From an uncultured Lachnospiraceae bacterium (lineage in GTDB: Bacteria > Bacillota > Clostridia > Lachnospirales > Lachnospiraceae), in the NCBI GenBank assembly GCA_910584965.1, contig CAJUDZ010000034.1, positions 1 to 32,287 of the forward strand: a stretch of DNA of 32,287 nt, given 5' to 3'. The notes beneath the pieces are model-generated. The model saw only the letters and a program-made list of their open reading frames with translations, had not been told where the DNA came from and did not search any database. Both the position numbers and the translations under genes were made by a program. This document shows, piece after piece, positions 8,576-17,779 of the stretch (position 1 is its first letter; the number at the start of each line of letters is the position of its first letter).

Positions 8576-10003
8576 ATGGAATGGAGTGAAGGGCGCGCAT
8601 TCCCGATTGAGGATGCGTTGGAAATGGTCTTTGTTTTCGATCGTACAGGTGTAATTTCCTATGCTAACGCCGCCGCCAAGAAGAAGCTGGAATATGAAGA
8701 AGAATTGTGCGGGAAGCGTATCAGCGATGTTTTTCCAGGTGCCTTTAAATCCACAGAGAACGGTTTAGAAACGGAATATCCGTTTGGAAATGAACTGCGC
8801 AATCTTGTGGCATATCGTAAAAATCTGACCTGTTTTCCGGTGGAAGCGAGGATCGTTGAGAACGCGTTCGAGAAAGACACCTGTATCTGTATGGCCAATG
8901 ATATTCTGGAGAAAGAATATCTGAACAGGGAAATCACCCATGTCAAGCAGGAAGCGGAGCAGGCGCTGAAGGTAAAATCGGAATTTGTCGCGAACGTTAC
9001 GCACGAACTTCGGACGCCGGTCAACGGGATTCTCGGCAATACGCGGGAACTGATCGAAACGGTACGGGACGAACAGACATTGAAGGCGTTGCGGCTGATT
9101 GAACGCTGCTGCGGCGATATGAATAAGATTATCAACAATATTCTGGATTTTTCCAAACTGGAAGCGGGAAAATTCACGCTGGAGCCGCGCAGGTTCCATT
9201 TTCGAAATATGCTGGATTATGTGAAAACGCAGCATATTAATAAACTGACAGAAAAGGGGATCGGATTTTTTATGACGGTATCCCCGCAGATACCGGAGTA
9301 TATCATCGGCGACGAACTGCGCATCATACAGATTCTGAATAATCTTTTGTCCAATGCCCTGAAGTTTACGGCTGTCGGAAAGATTACGGTCGAAGTTGTC
9401 AGGACAGCCCGGGTGAAAGACAAGATAGAGCTTTTCTTCATCGTAAAGGATACCGGAATCGGTATCGATAAGGCCGATAAGGATAAGCTGTTCCAGAGCT
9501 TTTCGCAGGTGGACGCTTCCATATCGAGAAAGTACGGCGGAACGGGACTCGGCCTGAATATCTGCAAGCAGCTTGCGGAACTGATGGGCGGCAAGATCGA
9601 AGTGGAGAGCGAGAAAAACAAGGGAAGCACGTTTTCGTTTTCCATCTGGGTCGGCATCTGTGAAGGCGAAGAAGCTGTGGAGCAGCCGGAAGAAGACGGC
9701 AGCGGCATGCACATCTTTACGATGGCTCCCGGCGGGGAAGAAAACGATAATTCCGATAATGTAACGCAGTACGGTACGCCTGAGAACAAAGAAGCGCTGA
9801 AAAAGAACCTCTCAAAGCTGATTCTCTGTGTGGAAATGGAAAACTGGGAAAAGGCGGAGATGTTCATGGAAACGATCAGACAGCTGACACAGGAGGCGCC
9901 GCGTGAAGTGAGCCGCGTGATTCTCAGGCTGAAGATGGCGGTTCAGAAAGAAAGCTATGAAAAAGTGAACGCCGGATACGAAGAATTGAATGCGATGCTA
10001 TAA
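8576..10003 (+). CDS. PAS-domain histidine kinase with C-terminal helical domain
   Basis: The 475-residue cytoplasmic sensor kinase has one PAS domain (about 10-115), HisKA with His143 in NVTHELRTPVNG, and HATPase (about 245-362) with N-box LNNLLSNALKF and G-boxes DTGIGI and GTGLGL. It lacks a receiver, so it must phosphorylate another protein; the HD-GYP regulators on either side are the obvious partners. Residues 395-475 are a predicted helical, Glu/Lys/Met-rich bundle, about the size of an Hpt domain but with no His, so it cannot be a phosphotransfer module; it may dock a partner. ATG 8576 is preceded by GGGGAGGA with 5 nt spacing. A reading frame open further upstream would need a TTG and lacks a ribosome site. 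Only 20 nt separate it from the next gene. Confidence 0.9.
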   Translation: MEWSEGRAFPIEDALEMVFVFDRTGVISYANAAAKKKLEYEEELCGKRISDVFPGAFKSTENGLETEYPFGNELRNLVAYRKNLTCFPVEARIVENAFEKDTCICMANDILEKEYLNREITHVKQEAEQALKVKSEFVANVTHELRTPVNGILGNTRELIETVRDEQTLKALRLIERCCGDMNKIINNILDFSKLEAGKFTLEPRRFHFRNMLDYVKTQHINKLTEKGIGFFMTVSPQIPEYIIGDELRIIQILNNLLSNALKFTAVGKITVEVVRTARVKDKIELFFIVKDTGIGIDKADKDKLFQSFSQVDASISRKYGGTGLGLNICKQLAELMGGKIEVESEKNKGSTFSFSIWVGICEGEEAVEQPEEDGSGMHIFTMAPGGEENDNSDNVTQYGTPENKEALKKNLSKLILCVEMENWEKAEMFMETIRQLTQEAPREVSRVILRLKMAVQKESYEKVNAGYEELNAML

Positions 10004-10023
10004 TAAGGAAAGAGGGGGCGTAA

Positions 10024-11085
10024 ATGGAACATGGGGCTAAAGAACTGCATGGGGAACGGATTCTCATTGTAGACGATGTGGAGACGAACAGGCTGGTTCT
10101 GGAAGAGATTATCAAAGACATGGGATGTTCGCCTGTGCTGGCCGAAAACGGGGAGCAGGCGCTGCAGACAGCCAGAGAATGTATTCCCAAACTGATTCTT
10201 ACGGACATTTCCATGCCGGGGATGGACGGCTATGAGCTGTGCCGGCATTTGAAGCACGATCCTGAGACACTTCATATCCCGATTATTTTTATATCGGCGT
10301 TTGACGATCCGATGGATATCGTGGAAGGCTTTCTGCTTGGCGGAGAAGATTATATTACCAAACCCTTTATTCCGGAAGTGGTGCAGGCCCGTGTGGGCGT
10401 TCATCTCCGGCTTTATGAAGTGAAGAACGAGCTGATGGAGACAAACCGTCGTCTTCAGATTTCCGTCAGTGAGCAGTTGAAACAGATGGAGCTGGAAAAG
10501 AAGAACATTTTATACGCGCTGGCGAATATCGCCTTACAGAACAGCGATTATGAAACCGATTATATGGAACGGCTGAGGCGCAACTGCGGGATTCTGGCGC
10601 AGGGAATGCAGCTTTCGCCGATATTTGAAGATAAAATATCGGATACCTATGTGGATACGATAGAGCTGGCGACGCCGCTCTGCGATATCGGCAATATCGG
10701 CGTTCCGGTGGAACTTTTGAAGAAAAAGAAAGATTTGTCGGAAGACGAAAAGGAAATCGTTTCGAACCATACGAATATCGGTGCGAGGCTGCTGAGCGAT
10801 CTGTATGTCAACAGCGATTATAATGAATTTATCAAAACGGCAATTGATATCGCGCGCCACCATCATGAGAACTGGGACGGCAGCGGATATCCGGAAAAAC
10901 TGAGCGGACAGAAAATTCCGCTTGCCGCGCAGATCGTGTCCGTAATGGAAAGGTATACGGAGCTGACGGAAAAAGGCGCTCACGGCAGAGAAGAAGCGCT
11001 TGCCGTCATGAAAGAAGAGGCGGGTGTAAAATTTAACCCGGATATTTACACGATATGCTGCAAAATTTCAAGGCAGTTTTGCTGA
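10024..11085 (+). CDS. Response regulator with degenerate HD-GYP domain
   Basis: The 353-residue protein has a normal receiver (about 14-130, Asp61 in LTDISMPGMDGY, Lys in TKPF) joined to an HD-GYP fold that has lost catalytic residues. Compared with the intact protein encoded at 7396, the first metal His (GEHT) is replaced by the YME segment at 180-182. The HD pair has become Cys220-Asp221 (LCDIGNIGVP), and the late Asp of ADVYDAL is Glu309. The HHENWDGSGYP segment (280-290) is kept. It is therefore likely a phosphorylation-controlled binding or scaffold protein rather than an active phosphodiesterase. Activity is not excluded, since Glu can bind metal. The ribosome site is AGAGGGGGC just before the ATG. 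The conserved fold and open frame argue that it is not a pseudogene. Confidence 0.88.
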   Translation: MEHGAKELHGERILIVDDVETNRLVLEEIIKDMGCSPVLAENGEQALQTARECIPKLILTDISMPGMDGYELCRHLKHDPETLHIPIIFISAFDDPMDIVEGFLLGGEDYITKPFIPEVVQARVGVHLRLYEVKNELMETNRRLQISVSEQLKQMELEKKNILYALANIALQNSDYETDYMERLRRNCGILAQGMQLSPIFEDKISDTYVDTIELATPLCDIGNIGVPVELLKKKKDLSEDEKEIVSNHTNIGARLLSDLYVNSDYNEFIKTAIDIARHHHENWDGSGYPEKLSGQKIPLAAQIVSVMERYTELTEKGAHGREEALAVMKEEAGVKFNPDIYTICCKISRQFC

Positions 11086-11155
11086 GTGTGAAAAATACTT
11101 CCAAAAAATAAAATTAAATATTTATATAAAAATCTTTTTTCGGGGGAATGGAAAG

Positions 11156-11974
11156 ATGATGATTACAGATGACGAATTACAAAGGATTTCTGTGTTCATG
11201 AAACAGCGTTACGGAATTGAGCTGGGACAGAAGAAAGTCATTGTAAACGGAAGACTGCAGAATTATGTGCGAAAGAATGGCTGGAGTAATTATCATGAGT
11301 TCATGGATGCAGTAGAACGGGATAAATCCGGCGAACAGGAAAAGATACTTGTTAATTTCCTGACAACAAACCACACTTATTTCATGCGGGAGTTTGAACA
11401 TTTCGACTATTTCAGAAATACGGTGCTTCCCTGGCTGAAGACGAAAGAGGCGGCGCACAAAGATCTGCATATCTGGTGCGGAGCGGCTTCTACGGGAGAA
11501 GAACCCTATATGATTGCGATGGTTCTTGCGGACTTTTTCGGACTGGAAAAAGACAAGTGGGATAAAAAAATTCTGGCAACGGATATTTCCACCAAAGTGT
11601 TACAACAGGCGATGCTTGGCATATACAGCGAAGAACAACTGAAGAATCTTCCGGAACAGTGGAAGAGGCATTTTTTTAAACCGGCGGCAGGAGGAAGTCA
11701 GTATCAGGTGACGGATGAACTGAAAAGAGAAGTTATTTTCAGACAGTTCAATCTGATGGAGCCGCTCCCTTTTAAAAAGAAACTACATACGGTGTTCCTG
11801 CGTAATGTCATGATATATTTTGATGACAATACCAAACGGGATCTGGTGCAGCGTGTTTACGATGCGATGGAACCCGGAGGGTATTTCTTTATCGGGACGA
11901 CCGAGACAATCGACAGAAACAGTACGCCGTTTCAGATTATCCAGCCGTCGATATTCAGAAAAAGAGAGGGGTAG
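11156..11974 (+). CDS. cheR: Chemotaxis protein methyltransferase CheR
   Basis: This 272-residue SAM-dependent enzyme methylates glutamates on the MCP signalling helices. The N-terminal helical CheR_N domain (1-80) contains the family segment FLTTNHTYFMRE (about 66-78). The SAM-binding WCGAASTGEEPY lies at about 105-116, and the late motif LRNVMIYFD near 217. The length is typical of stand-alone CheR, and no TPR extension is present. Tandem ATGs occur at 11156 and 11159; GGGGGA at 11142-11147 supports either. A 70-nt AT-rich gap precedes it, in which I could not define a convincing promoter. It is 5 nt ahead of cheB, so methylation and demethylation are co-expressed. Confidence 0.96.
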   Translation: MMITDDELQRISVFMKQRYGIELGQKKVIVNGRLQNYVRKNGWSNYHEFMDAVERDKSGEQEKILVNFLTTNHTYFMREFEHFDYFRNTVLPWLKTKEAAHKDLHIWCGAASTGEEPYMIAMVLADFFGLEKDKWDKKILATDISTKVLQQAMLGIYSEEQLKNLPEQWKRHFFKPAAGGSQYQVTDELKREVIFRQFNLMEPLPFKKKLHTVFLRNVMIYFDDNTKRDLVQRVYDAMEPGGYFFIGTTETIDRNSTPFQIIQPSIFRKREG

Positions 11975-11979
11975 AAGTT

Positions 11980-13014
11980 ATGCAGCCAATTAAAGTATTA
12001 ATTGTAGAAGATTCCATTGTATTCCGGGAACTTCTCGTGCAGAACCTGAGTAAAGACCCGGCGATCAGAGTTGTGGCGACTGCCAGGGATCCGTTTGAAG
12101 CAAGGGATCTTATATTGCTGCATAAACCGGATGTCATGACGCTTGATGTCGAACTACCGAGAATGAGCGGCATTGAATTTTTGCGGAAGCTGATACCGCA
12201 GTATCCGCTGCCGGTCGTAGTCATCAGCGCGTTAAGCGATAAAGTATTCGACGCAATGAATGCCGGCGCCGTGGACTTCGTGGCAAAACCGGCAGTATCG
12301 AACAGACAGCAGCTGGAAGATTTTATCAGAAACGAACTGCTGACCAAGATCAAGATCGCATCGACCGCCAGAATCAGCAATATCAAGAAAACGGTTATGA
12401 TGCAGCAGGAACAGCAGCAGAGCCTTTCCGTAAAAAGAAGCAATCTGATCGTGGCAATCGGGGCTTCCACAGGAGGAACGGAAGCGATTTATTCCGTTGT
12501 CAAGGATTTCGGAACGGATATACCGGGCATTGTATGCGTACAGCATATGCCGCCCAAGTTTACGGAAATGTATGCGAAAAGATTGAATGACCAGTGCCGG
12601 ATTCAGGTAAAGGAAGCGGAAACCGGAGACCGGGTGCTTCCGGGCCATATGCTGATCGCCCCGGGCGGCGACAGACATATGCGTCTTATCAAGGTAAACG
12701 GCGCTTATCAGGTAGAAGTGAAGGCGGGACCGCGGGTAAACGGGCACTGTCCTTCCGTGGAAGTGTTATTTGAGTCCGTTGCAAGGTCAGCGGGTAAGGA
12801 CGCGGTCGGCATTATCCTGACAGGTATGGGAGGCGACGGCGGCAAAGGACTTTTGAGCATGCGTCAGGCGGGAGCAAAAACGATCGGACAGGACGAATCG
12901 ACCTGCGTCGTTTATGGAATGCCCAAGGTCGCTTATGATCTGGGTGCGGTAATGTATCAGGAAAAACTGAATGATATCGCAGGAAGGACATATGCGTTAT
13001 TAAATAATATGTAA
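11980..13014 (+). CDS. cheB: Chemotaxis response regulator methylesterase CheB
   Basis: CheB removes methyl groups from (and can deamidate) the MCP when phosphorylated by CheA. The receiver is at 1-120, with Asp56 in LDVELPRMSG and the Lys in AKPA. A flexible Gln-rich linker (about 126-152) joins it to the methylesterase domain. The catalytic triad is visible: Ser163 (IGASTGGTE), His189 (VQHMPPKF) and Asp286 (GMGGDGGKG). The length of 344 residues is normal. The ribosome site AGAGGGGTAGAAG lies at the end of cheR. Together with cheR it makes this an adapting pathway. Confidence 0.96.
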   Translation: MQPIKVLIVEDSIVFRELLVQNLSKDPAIRVVATARDPFEARDLILLHKPDVMTLDVELPRMSGIEFLRKLIPQYPLPVVVISALSDKVFDAMNAGAVDFVAKPAVSNRQQLEDFIRNELLTKIKIASTARISNIKKTVMMQQEQQQSLSVKRSNLIVAIGASTGGTEAIYSVVKDFGTDIPGIVCVQHMPPKFTEMYAKRLNDQCRIQVKEAETGDRVLPGHMLIAPGGDRHMRLIKVNGAYQVEVKAGPRVNGHCPSVEVLFESVARSAGKDAVGIILTGMGGDGGKGLLSMRQAGAKTIGQDESTCVVYGMPKVAYDLGAVMYQEKLNDIAGRTYALLNNM

Positions 13015-13026
13015 AGGAGAAAGGGT

Positions 13027-13419
13027 ATGAAGATTCTATTAGCCGAGGATGATTTTGTCACTAGAAAATTTATGGTAAATTTTCTGTCAAAGTACGGCGA
13101 ATGCGATGTAACTGTGGACGGAATGGAAGCAGTTGACGCATTTATGATGGCTTTGGAGGACGGCGAGCCTTACGATCTGATCTGTCTCGATATCATGATG
13201 CCTGTCATGGACGGTTATCAGTCGTTAGTAGGTATCCGCAATCTGGAAAAGGAAAGGAATATTCCGGAAGATAAGGCGGTCAAAGTCATCATGACAACGG
13301 CGCTGAATGATGAAGCCAATGTAAAAATGGCGTTTGAGCTGGGATGTACGATATATTCCGGTAAGCCGATAGATCAGGAAAAATTTGAGCAGGCACTGAA
13401 AAAACTTGGTTTGGTCTGA
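13027..13419 (+). CDS. CheY-like single-domain response regulator
   Basis: This 130-residue stand-alone receiver has all key positions: acidic cluster LAEDD (residues 5-9), phospho-acceptor Asp55 in LDIMMPVMDGY, the Thr pair in IMTTA, and Lys in SGKPID. It is placed between cheB and cheA, so CheA is the likely phosphodonor. With no flagellar switch gene in the window, its target is unknown; it could act at a distant motor, or as a phosphate sink or shuttle to the nearby Hpt protein. The ribosome site AAAGGAGAAAGGG precedes the ATG. Confidence 0.92.
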   Translation: MKILLAEDDFVTRKFMVNFLSKYGECDVTVDGMEAVDAFMMALEDGEPYDLICLDIMMPVMDGYQSLVGIRNLEKERNIPEDKAVKVIMTTALNDEANVKMAFELGCTIYSGKPIDQEKFEQALKKLGLV

Positions 13420-13459
13420 CAAAAGAACTTAACCGAAATATGCAGGAAAGGAGAACGAT

Positions 13460-15655
13460 ATGGCAGAAGAATTTAGTACAGACGGTATGTTGGATATGTA
13501 TCTGTTCGAGAACGGCCAGCTGTTAGAGCAGCTGCAGGATATGGTTCTGGAACAGAAAGATGCGGATAGCTTTGATGAAGACAGCATCAATGAGATCTTC
13601 AGAACCATGCATACCATTAAGGGATCTTCTGGTATCATGATGTTCGACGAGATAACGGCTGTGGCACATAAGCTGGAGGATGTCTTTTATTTTTTAAGAG
13701 AATCCCATCCCGAAAATGTTCCGCACTTGGAATTGGTGGATCATGTGCTGGAAGTGGCCGATTTTATCTCAAATGAAATGGAGAAAATTCGTAATGGAGA
13801 TCCGGCGGATGGTCAGGCCGGAGAGCTTGTCGCGACGCTGGATGAATTTCTGGAAAAGATCAAAGGCGGCGGAGAGGGCGGAAAAAATAAAAAGAAAAAG
13901 AGTGCGGAGGTTCCCGCAAACAAACATGAGGAGCCGAAACAGTTCTATATCGCGCCCATGGCAACAAGCGCCAGCCATTTTTATAAGATTTATGTTTCCT
14001 TTTTCCAGGAAACGGAAATGGCAAACGTGCACGCATACAAGATCGTGTACGCTCTGAAAGAGGTTGCGGAAGACATTTTATATTCTCCGGAGGATATTAT
14101 CTCGGATCCCGACTGTGCGGAGACGATCATCAAAGACGGTTTTAAAATTCTTTTACAGGCACAGACGAGCGAGGAAGAAATCCGTAAAATCGTCGGCGTC
14201 GGTTACGATATCGAAAAAGTAGATATTTACGAATGCAAGGCCGAAGAATTTTTGCAGGGATTTGACTTTAACGATCACGATATGGCACACGCGGCTCCGA
14301 TGATCGATCTCGAATCCAGTGTGGAGGAAATCGATTCCCGCACACAGGCTTCGGAGGCGGACGGAGCGAAGGAAGAGAAGAAACCTGAGAAGCCCGCAAA
14401 ACCTGCGATCGCACCCGGTGATTTCGTCATCAAATCCAAAGAACCGGGCAAGCAGAAGAAACTGGCAAAGGATAAGCCGAAGGCGGAGAAGGCTTCCTTT
14501 ATCAGCGTTAATGTCAGCAAGATGGATCAGTTGATGGAACTGATCGGGGAACTTGTTATTTCGGAGTCGGTAGTGCTTCAGAATTCAGATCTGAAAGTGC
14601 CCGGACTGAATCTTGACAACTTTAACAAAGCGGCGGCGCAGTTAGCAAAGATTTCCACGGATCTGCAGAATGTTATTATGTCCATGCGAATGGTACCGCT
14701 TACCAATACGTTCCAGAAGATGAACCGTATCGTATTCGACGTCTCCAGAAAGCTTGGCAAGGACATCGAATTTGTTATGGTCGGCGACCAGACGGAAGTG
14801 GATAAGAACATTATTGAACATATTTCCGACCCTCTGATGCACATCGTAAGAAATTCCGTTGACCACGGCATCGAGAGTAAGGAAGAGAGACGCGACAGCG
14901 GTAAGACGGAAAAAGGTAAGATCACCTTATCCGCAAAGACGGAAGCCGGCAAGGTATGGATCAGCGTGGAGGATGACGGCGGCGGTCTTGACAGAGACAA
15001 GATCATGGCCAAAGCGAGAAAGCAGGGCATTCTGGATGAAACCAGACCGGACAGTTCCTATACGGATAAAGAAGTGTTCCAGTTCATTACGCTGCCCGGT
15101 TTCTCTACCAATGAAGTTGTTACGGAATATTCGGGCCGCGGCGTCGGCATGGATGTTGTTGTTCAGAATATTCAGGCGATCGGCGGTTCCCTGGAAATCG
15201 AAAGTAAAAAGGGATTCGGTACGATCATGAGTTTAAAGATTCCTCTGACGCTTGCGATTATCGACGGTATCGTAATGGAAACCGGTCATTCCTCTTTTGT
15301 TATGGAAACCGGTGCGATCAAGGAATTTGTCCGCGTGAAGGAAGACATGATGATTCACGAGCCGAACGGCGACGAATATATTATGATCCGCGGAGAATGC
15401 TTCCCGGTTCTCAGACTCGGCCGCTGGTATGGCCTGACGGAATACAAGGAATCTGTGGAAGAAGGTGTTATGCTGATTCTCGAAGTGGAAGATAAGAAAG
15501 TATGCCTTCTCGTCGATAAGCTGATCGGGGAGCAGGAAATCGTAGTAAAACCGATTCCCTCCTATATAAAGAAAGTCAAAGGCTTATCCGGCTGTACGCA
15601 GCTTGGCGACGGAAGCATCGCTCTGATCTTGGATGCTCCGGGCTTGATAGAATAA
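13460..15655 (+). CDS. cheA: Chemotaxis histidine kinase CheA
   Basis: The 731-residue protein is the central kinase of the array. The P1 Hpt domain carries His51 in MHTIKGSSG. A Lys/Glu-rich linker (GGKNKKKKS) leads to a P2-like regulator-binding domain (about 155-265). After a second acidic/Pro-Lys linker comes the P3 dimerisation helix pair starting ISVNVSKMDQLMELIGEL (about 346). The P4 ATPase has N-box MHIVRNSVDHGIE (about 456), G1 VEDDGGGLD and G2 GRGVGMDVV. The CheW-like P5 domain (about 600-731) ends in DAPGLIE. Every domain of a canonical CheA is present. AAAGGAG precedes the ATG with about 6 nt spacing. It should phosphorylate the adjacent CheB and CheY-like proteins and possibly the HD-GYP receivers. 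Confidence 0.97.
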   Translation: MAEEFSTDGMLDMYLFENGQLLEQLQDMVLEQKDADSFDEDSINEIFRTMHTIKGSSGIMMFDEITAVAHKLEDVFYFLRESHPENVPHLELVDHVLEVADFISNEMEKIRNGDPADGQAGELVATLDEFLEKIKGGGEGGKNKKKKSAEVPANKHEEPKQFYIAPMATSASHFYKIYVSFFQETEMANVHAYKIVYALKEVAEDILYSPEDIISDPDCAETIIKDGFKILLQAQTSEEEIRKIVGVGYDIEKVDIYECKAEEFLQGFDFNDHDMAHAAPMIDLESSVEEIDSRTQASEADGAKEEKKPEKPAKPAIAPGDFVIKSKEPGKQKKLAKDKPKAEKASFISVNVSKMDQLMELIGELVISESVVLQNSDLKVPGLNLDNFNKAAAQLAKISTDLQNVIMSMRMVPLTNTFQKMNRIVFDVSRKLGKDIEFVMVGDQTEVDKNIIEHISDPLMHIVRNSVDHGIESKEERRDSGKTEKGKITLSAKTEAGKVWISVEDDGGGLDRDKIMAKARKQGILDETRPDSSYTDKEVFQFITLPGFSTNEVVTEYSGRGVGMDVVVQNIQAIGGSLEIESKKGFGTIMSLKIPLTLAIIDGIVMETGHSSFVMETGAIKEFVRVKEDMMIHEPNGDEYIMIRGECFPVLRLGRWYGLTEYKESVEEGVMLILEVEDKKVCLLVDKLIGEQEIVVKPIPSYIKKVKGLSGCTQLGDGSIALILDAPGLIE

Positions 15656-15679
15656 AAAAGAGAAAGGAACGGATATTGC

Positions 15680-16219
15680 ATGGAAAACATGAGTGAATTA
15701 AAAAGACAGGTAGACGAAGATAATGCCGGCGAACGTGATACACAAAAGGGAAAATATATGACTTTCAAATCCGGAAACGAGTATTTCGGACTGGAAATCC
15801 AGTATGTAAACGAAATCATTCAGTTACAGGCGATCACGGCGATTCCCGAAACGGAAGATTATATTAAGGGCCTGATCAATCTGAGAGGTAAGGTCATCCC
15901 GGTTGTTGACGTTCGTCTGCGCTTTAAACAGGAGCCTTTCGAATACAATGACAGAACCTGTATCATTGTAATCAACATCAAGTCCATGATGGTAGGGCTG
16001 ATTGTCGAGAAGATCGCGGAAGTTGTTGAAATCAAAGAAGACAACATACTGCCGCCGCCGAGCGTAGGACGTACCGACAAGGTACAGAACAAATATGTGT
16101 ATGGTATTGGTAAGGTCGGTGATACGGTCAAATTATTACTGGATCCTGATAAACTTTTGAATGATCAGGATTTGACGGTCGTGGAACAGGCAAACGAAAT
16201 GAATGTTGAAGAAGAATGA
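15680..16219 (+). CDS. cheW: Chemotaxis coupling protein CheW
   Basis: The 179-residue adaptor links the MCP to CheA. The two SH3-like subdomains are recognisable, with EYFGLEIQYVNEII near the start, the INLRGKVIPVVDVRLRF core, and LLLDPDKLL near the end. It has an acidic N-terminal extension of about 28 residues and an acidic tail (NVEEE). ATG 15680 is used; the ribosome site AAAGGAAC is rather far (about 11 nt), and ATG 15689 three codons later is possible. It lies 24 nt after cheA and abuts the MCP gene. Confidence 0.95.
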   Translation: MENMSELKRQVDEDNAGERDTQKGKYMTFKSGNEYFGLEIQYVNEIIQLQAITAIPETEDYIKGLINLRGKVIPVVDVRLRFKQEPFEYNDRTCIIVINIKSMMVGLIVEKIAEVVEIKEDNILPPPSVGRTDKVQNKYVYGIGKVGDTVKLLLDPDKLLNDQDLTVVEQANEMNVEEE

Positions 16220-16230
16220 GAGGTAAAAAC

Positions 16231-17712
16231 ATGAAAAACATGAAGATAAGAACAAAACTGATATTGGGATTCAGTATCCCCGTCCTGCTTACGATCATTA
16301 CCGTGCTGGTGGGAGTTTTTATTACGAAAGAATGCGTCAGCGTTATTGGAGAGATGAATCAGACGAGCGCGGACGAAATGTACGATCATTTTGTTGACAG
16401 CGGTCATCTCAGTGATGCGGAAGTGAATGAGTTTATGGAGGTCATTAATTCCGGAAAAGATCATCGTATCGAGCGTATGGAAAGTATTATGGGAATTTCC
16501 AACGCAATCAGTCTTGGAATCCTGTTAGTTTCCGTTATCATTACGATTCTCATCGGCCTGTCTCTGACAAAAGCGATTATGAAATCCGTCAGACAGCTCT
16601 CCGCAGCAGCGAAGGAAATTGCAAAAGGGTGCGTTGAAAATATCCAGATGGTGAAATATAACAACGATGAATTTGGTGATCTGGTAGATGAATATACGCA
16701 TGTAATCAATAATATCAAGTATCAGGCGAATATCGCCGAAGAAGTTTCCCAGGGAAATCTGACCGTTACCGTAAAACCGGCGTCCGCAGAGGATGTACTC
16801 GGAAATTCCTTAAAGAAACTGGTTGAGGATAACTTTAATGCGATGAGCAATATTTCCGAAGCAGGTTCTCAGGTAACAATCAGTTCTTCTCAGGTAGCGA
16901 GTGCAAGCCAGGCGCTGGCACAGGGGTCTACCGAGCAGGCAAGCGCTATCGAGCAGATTACGGCGTCTATTGACGAGATCGCAGACAAGACAAAACAGAA
17001 CGCGGAACAGGCAAATGAGGCGGCAACGCTTGTTGCAAAAGCAATCGAAGACGTACAGAAGGGCAACAGACAGATGCAGGATACGATGACCGCTATGCAG
17101 GACATCAACAGAGCTTCCGAAAATATTTCCAAGATTATCAAAACGATCGACGATATCGCGTTCCAGACCAATATCCTTGCGTTGAACGCAGCGGTTGAAG
17201 CGGCGAGAGCGGGCGAAGCAGGAAAGGGTTTTGCGGTTGTAGCGGAAGAAGTAAGAAGCCTTGCGGCGAAGAGTGCGGCAGCATCTGCCGAGACAGCGGA
17301 TCTGATCGAAGATTCCATCGAAAAGGTAAGCTCCGGTTCCAAGATCGTAAACGATACATCTCATGCGATGGAAGAAATCACAAGAGTCGTACGGGACAGC
17401 GAAATTATTATCAACGGCATTGCAGAGTCTTCTAATTATCAGGCAACTGCAGTCGCTCAGATTGAGCAGGCCATTACACAGGTATCCCAGGTTGTACAGA
17501 CCAACTCCGCTACAAGCGAAGAGTGTGCGGCTGCCAGTGAAGAACTGTCTAATCAGGCTTCCAGAATGAGAGAGCTTCTTTCCATATACAATCTCGGTGC
17601 AGGCAGCGTTTCCGCGCCCTCATCTTCATACAGAAGCAGTAACTCTTTTGCGGCTTCTTCCTCGATGAACGAGCAGGTTATCTCTCTTGGAGACGACTTT
17701 GGCAAATATTGA
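16231..17712 (+). CDS. Methyl-accepting chemotaxis protein with minimal external domain
   Basis: This membrane chemoreceptor has TM1 at about 9-33, an external loop of only about 55 residues, and TM2 at about 90-112. A HAMP domain and a second HAMP-like stretch (SQGNLTVTVKP) follow, then the long antiparallel signalling coiled coil. The tip carries the invariant FQTNILALNAAVEAARAGE and the GFAVVAEEVRSLA core. Gln/Glu-rich methylation helices (EQASAIEQI and symmetrical EECAAASEEL) match CheR/CheB control. It ends in a Ser-rich tail and DDFGKY, with no NWETF-type tether for CheR. ATG 16231 has AGAGG 7 nt upstream; ATG 16216, which overlaps the cheW stop, is an alternative with a weaker site. 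The external part is too small for a normal 4HB or Cache domain, so direct ligand binding is doubtful. Confidence 0.94.
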   Translation: MKNMKIRTKLILGFSIPVLLTIITVLVGVFITKECVSVIGEMNQTSADEMYDHFVDSGHLSDAEVNEFMEVINSGKDHRIERMESIMGISNAISLGILLVSVIITILIGLSLTKAIMKSVRQLSAAAKEIAKGCVENIQMVKYNNDEFGDLVDEYTHVINNIKYQANIAEEVSQGNLTVTVKPASAEDVLGNSLKKLVEDNFNAMSNISEAGSQVTISSSQVASASQALAQGSTEQASAIEQITASIDEIADKTKQNAEQANEAATLVAKAIEDVQKGNRQMQDTMTAMQDINRASENISKIIKTIDDIAFQTNILALNAAVEAARAGEAGKGFAVVAEEVRSLAAKSAAASAETADLIEDSIEKVSSGSKIVNDTSHAMEEITRVVRDSEIIINGIAESSNYQATAVAQIEQAITQVSQVVQTNSATSEECAAASEELSNQASRMRELLSIYNLGAGSVSAPSSSYRSSNSFAASSSMNEQVISLGDDFGKY

Positions 17713-17747
17713 TTTATTTGTGAAAAAGAAATAATTGGGAATAATTC

Positions 17748-17775
17748 CGGCACAGGGATGAAAATTTCTGTGCCG
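17748..17775. other. 8-bp stem-loop after the chemoreceptor gene
   Basis: CGGCACAG at 17748-17755 pairs perfectly with CTGTGCCG at 17768-17775 around a 12-nt loop. No T-run follows, so it is more likely an mRNA-stabilising or processing element than an intrinsic terminator. Confidence 0.4.
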
Positions 17776-17779
17776 AAAC

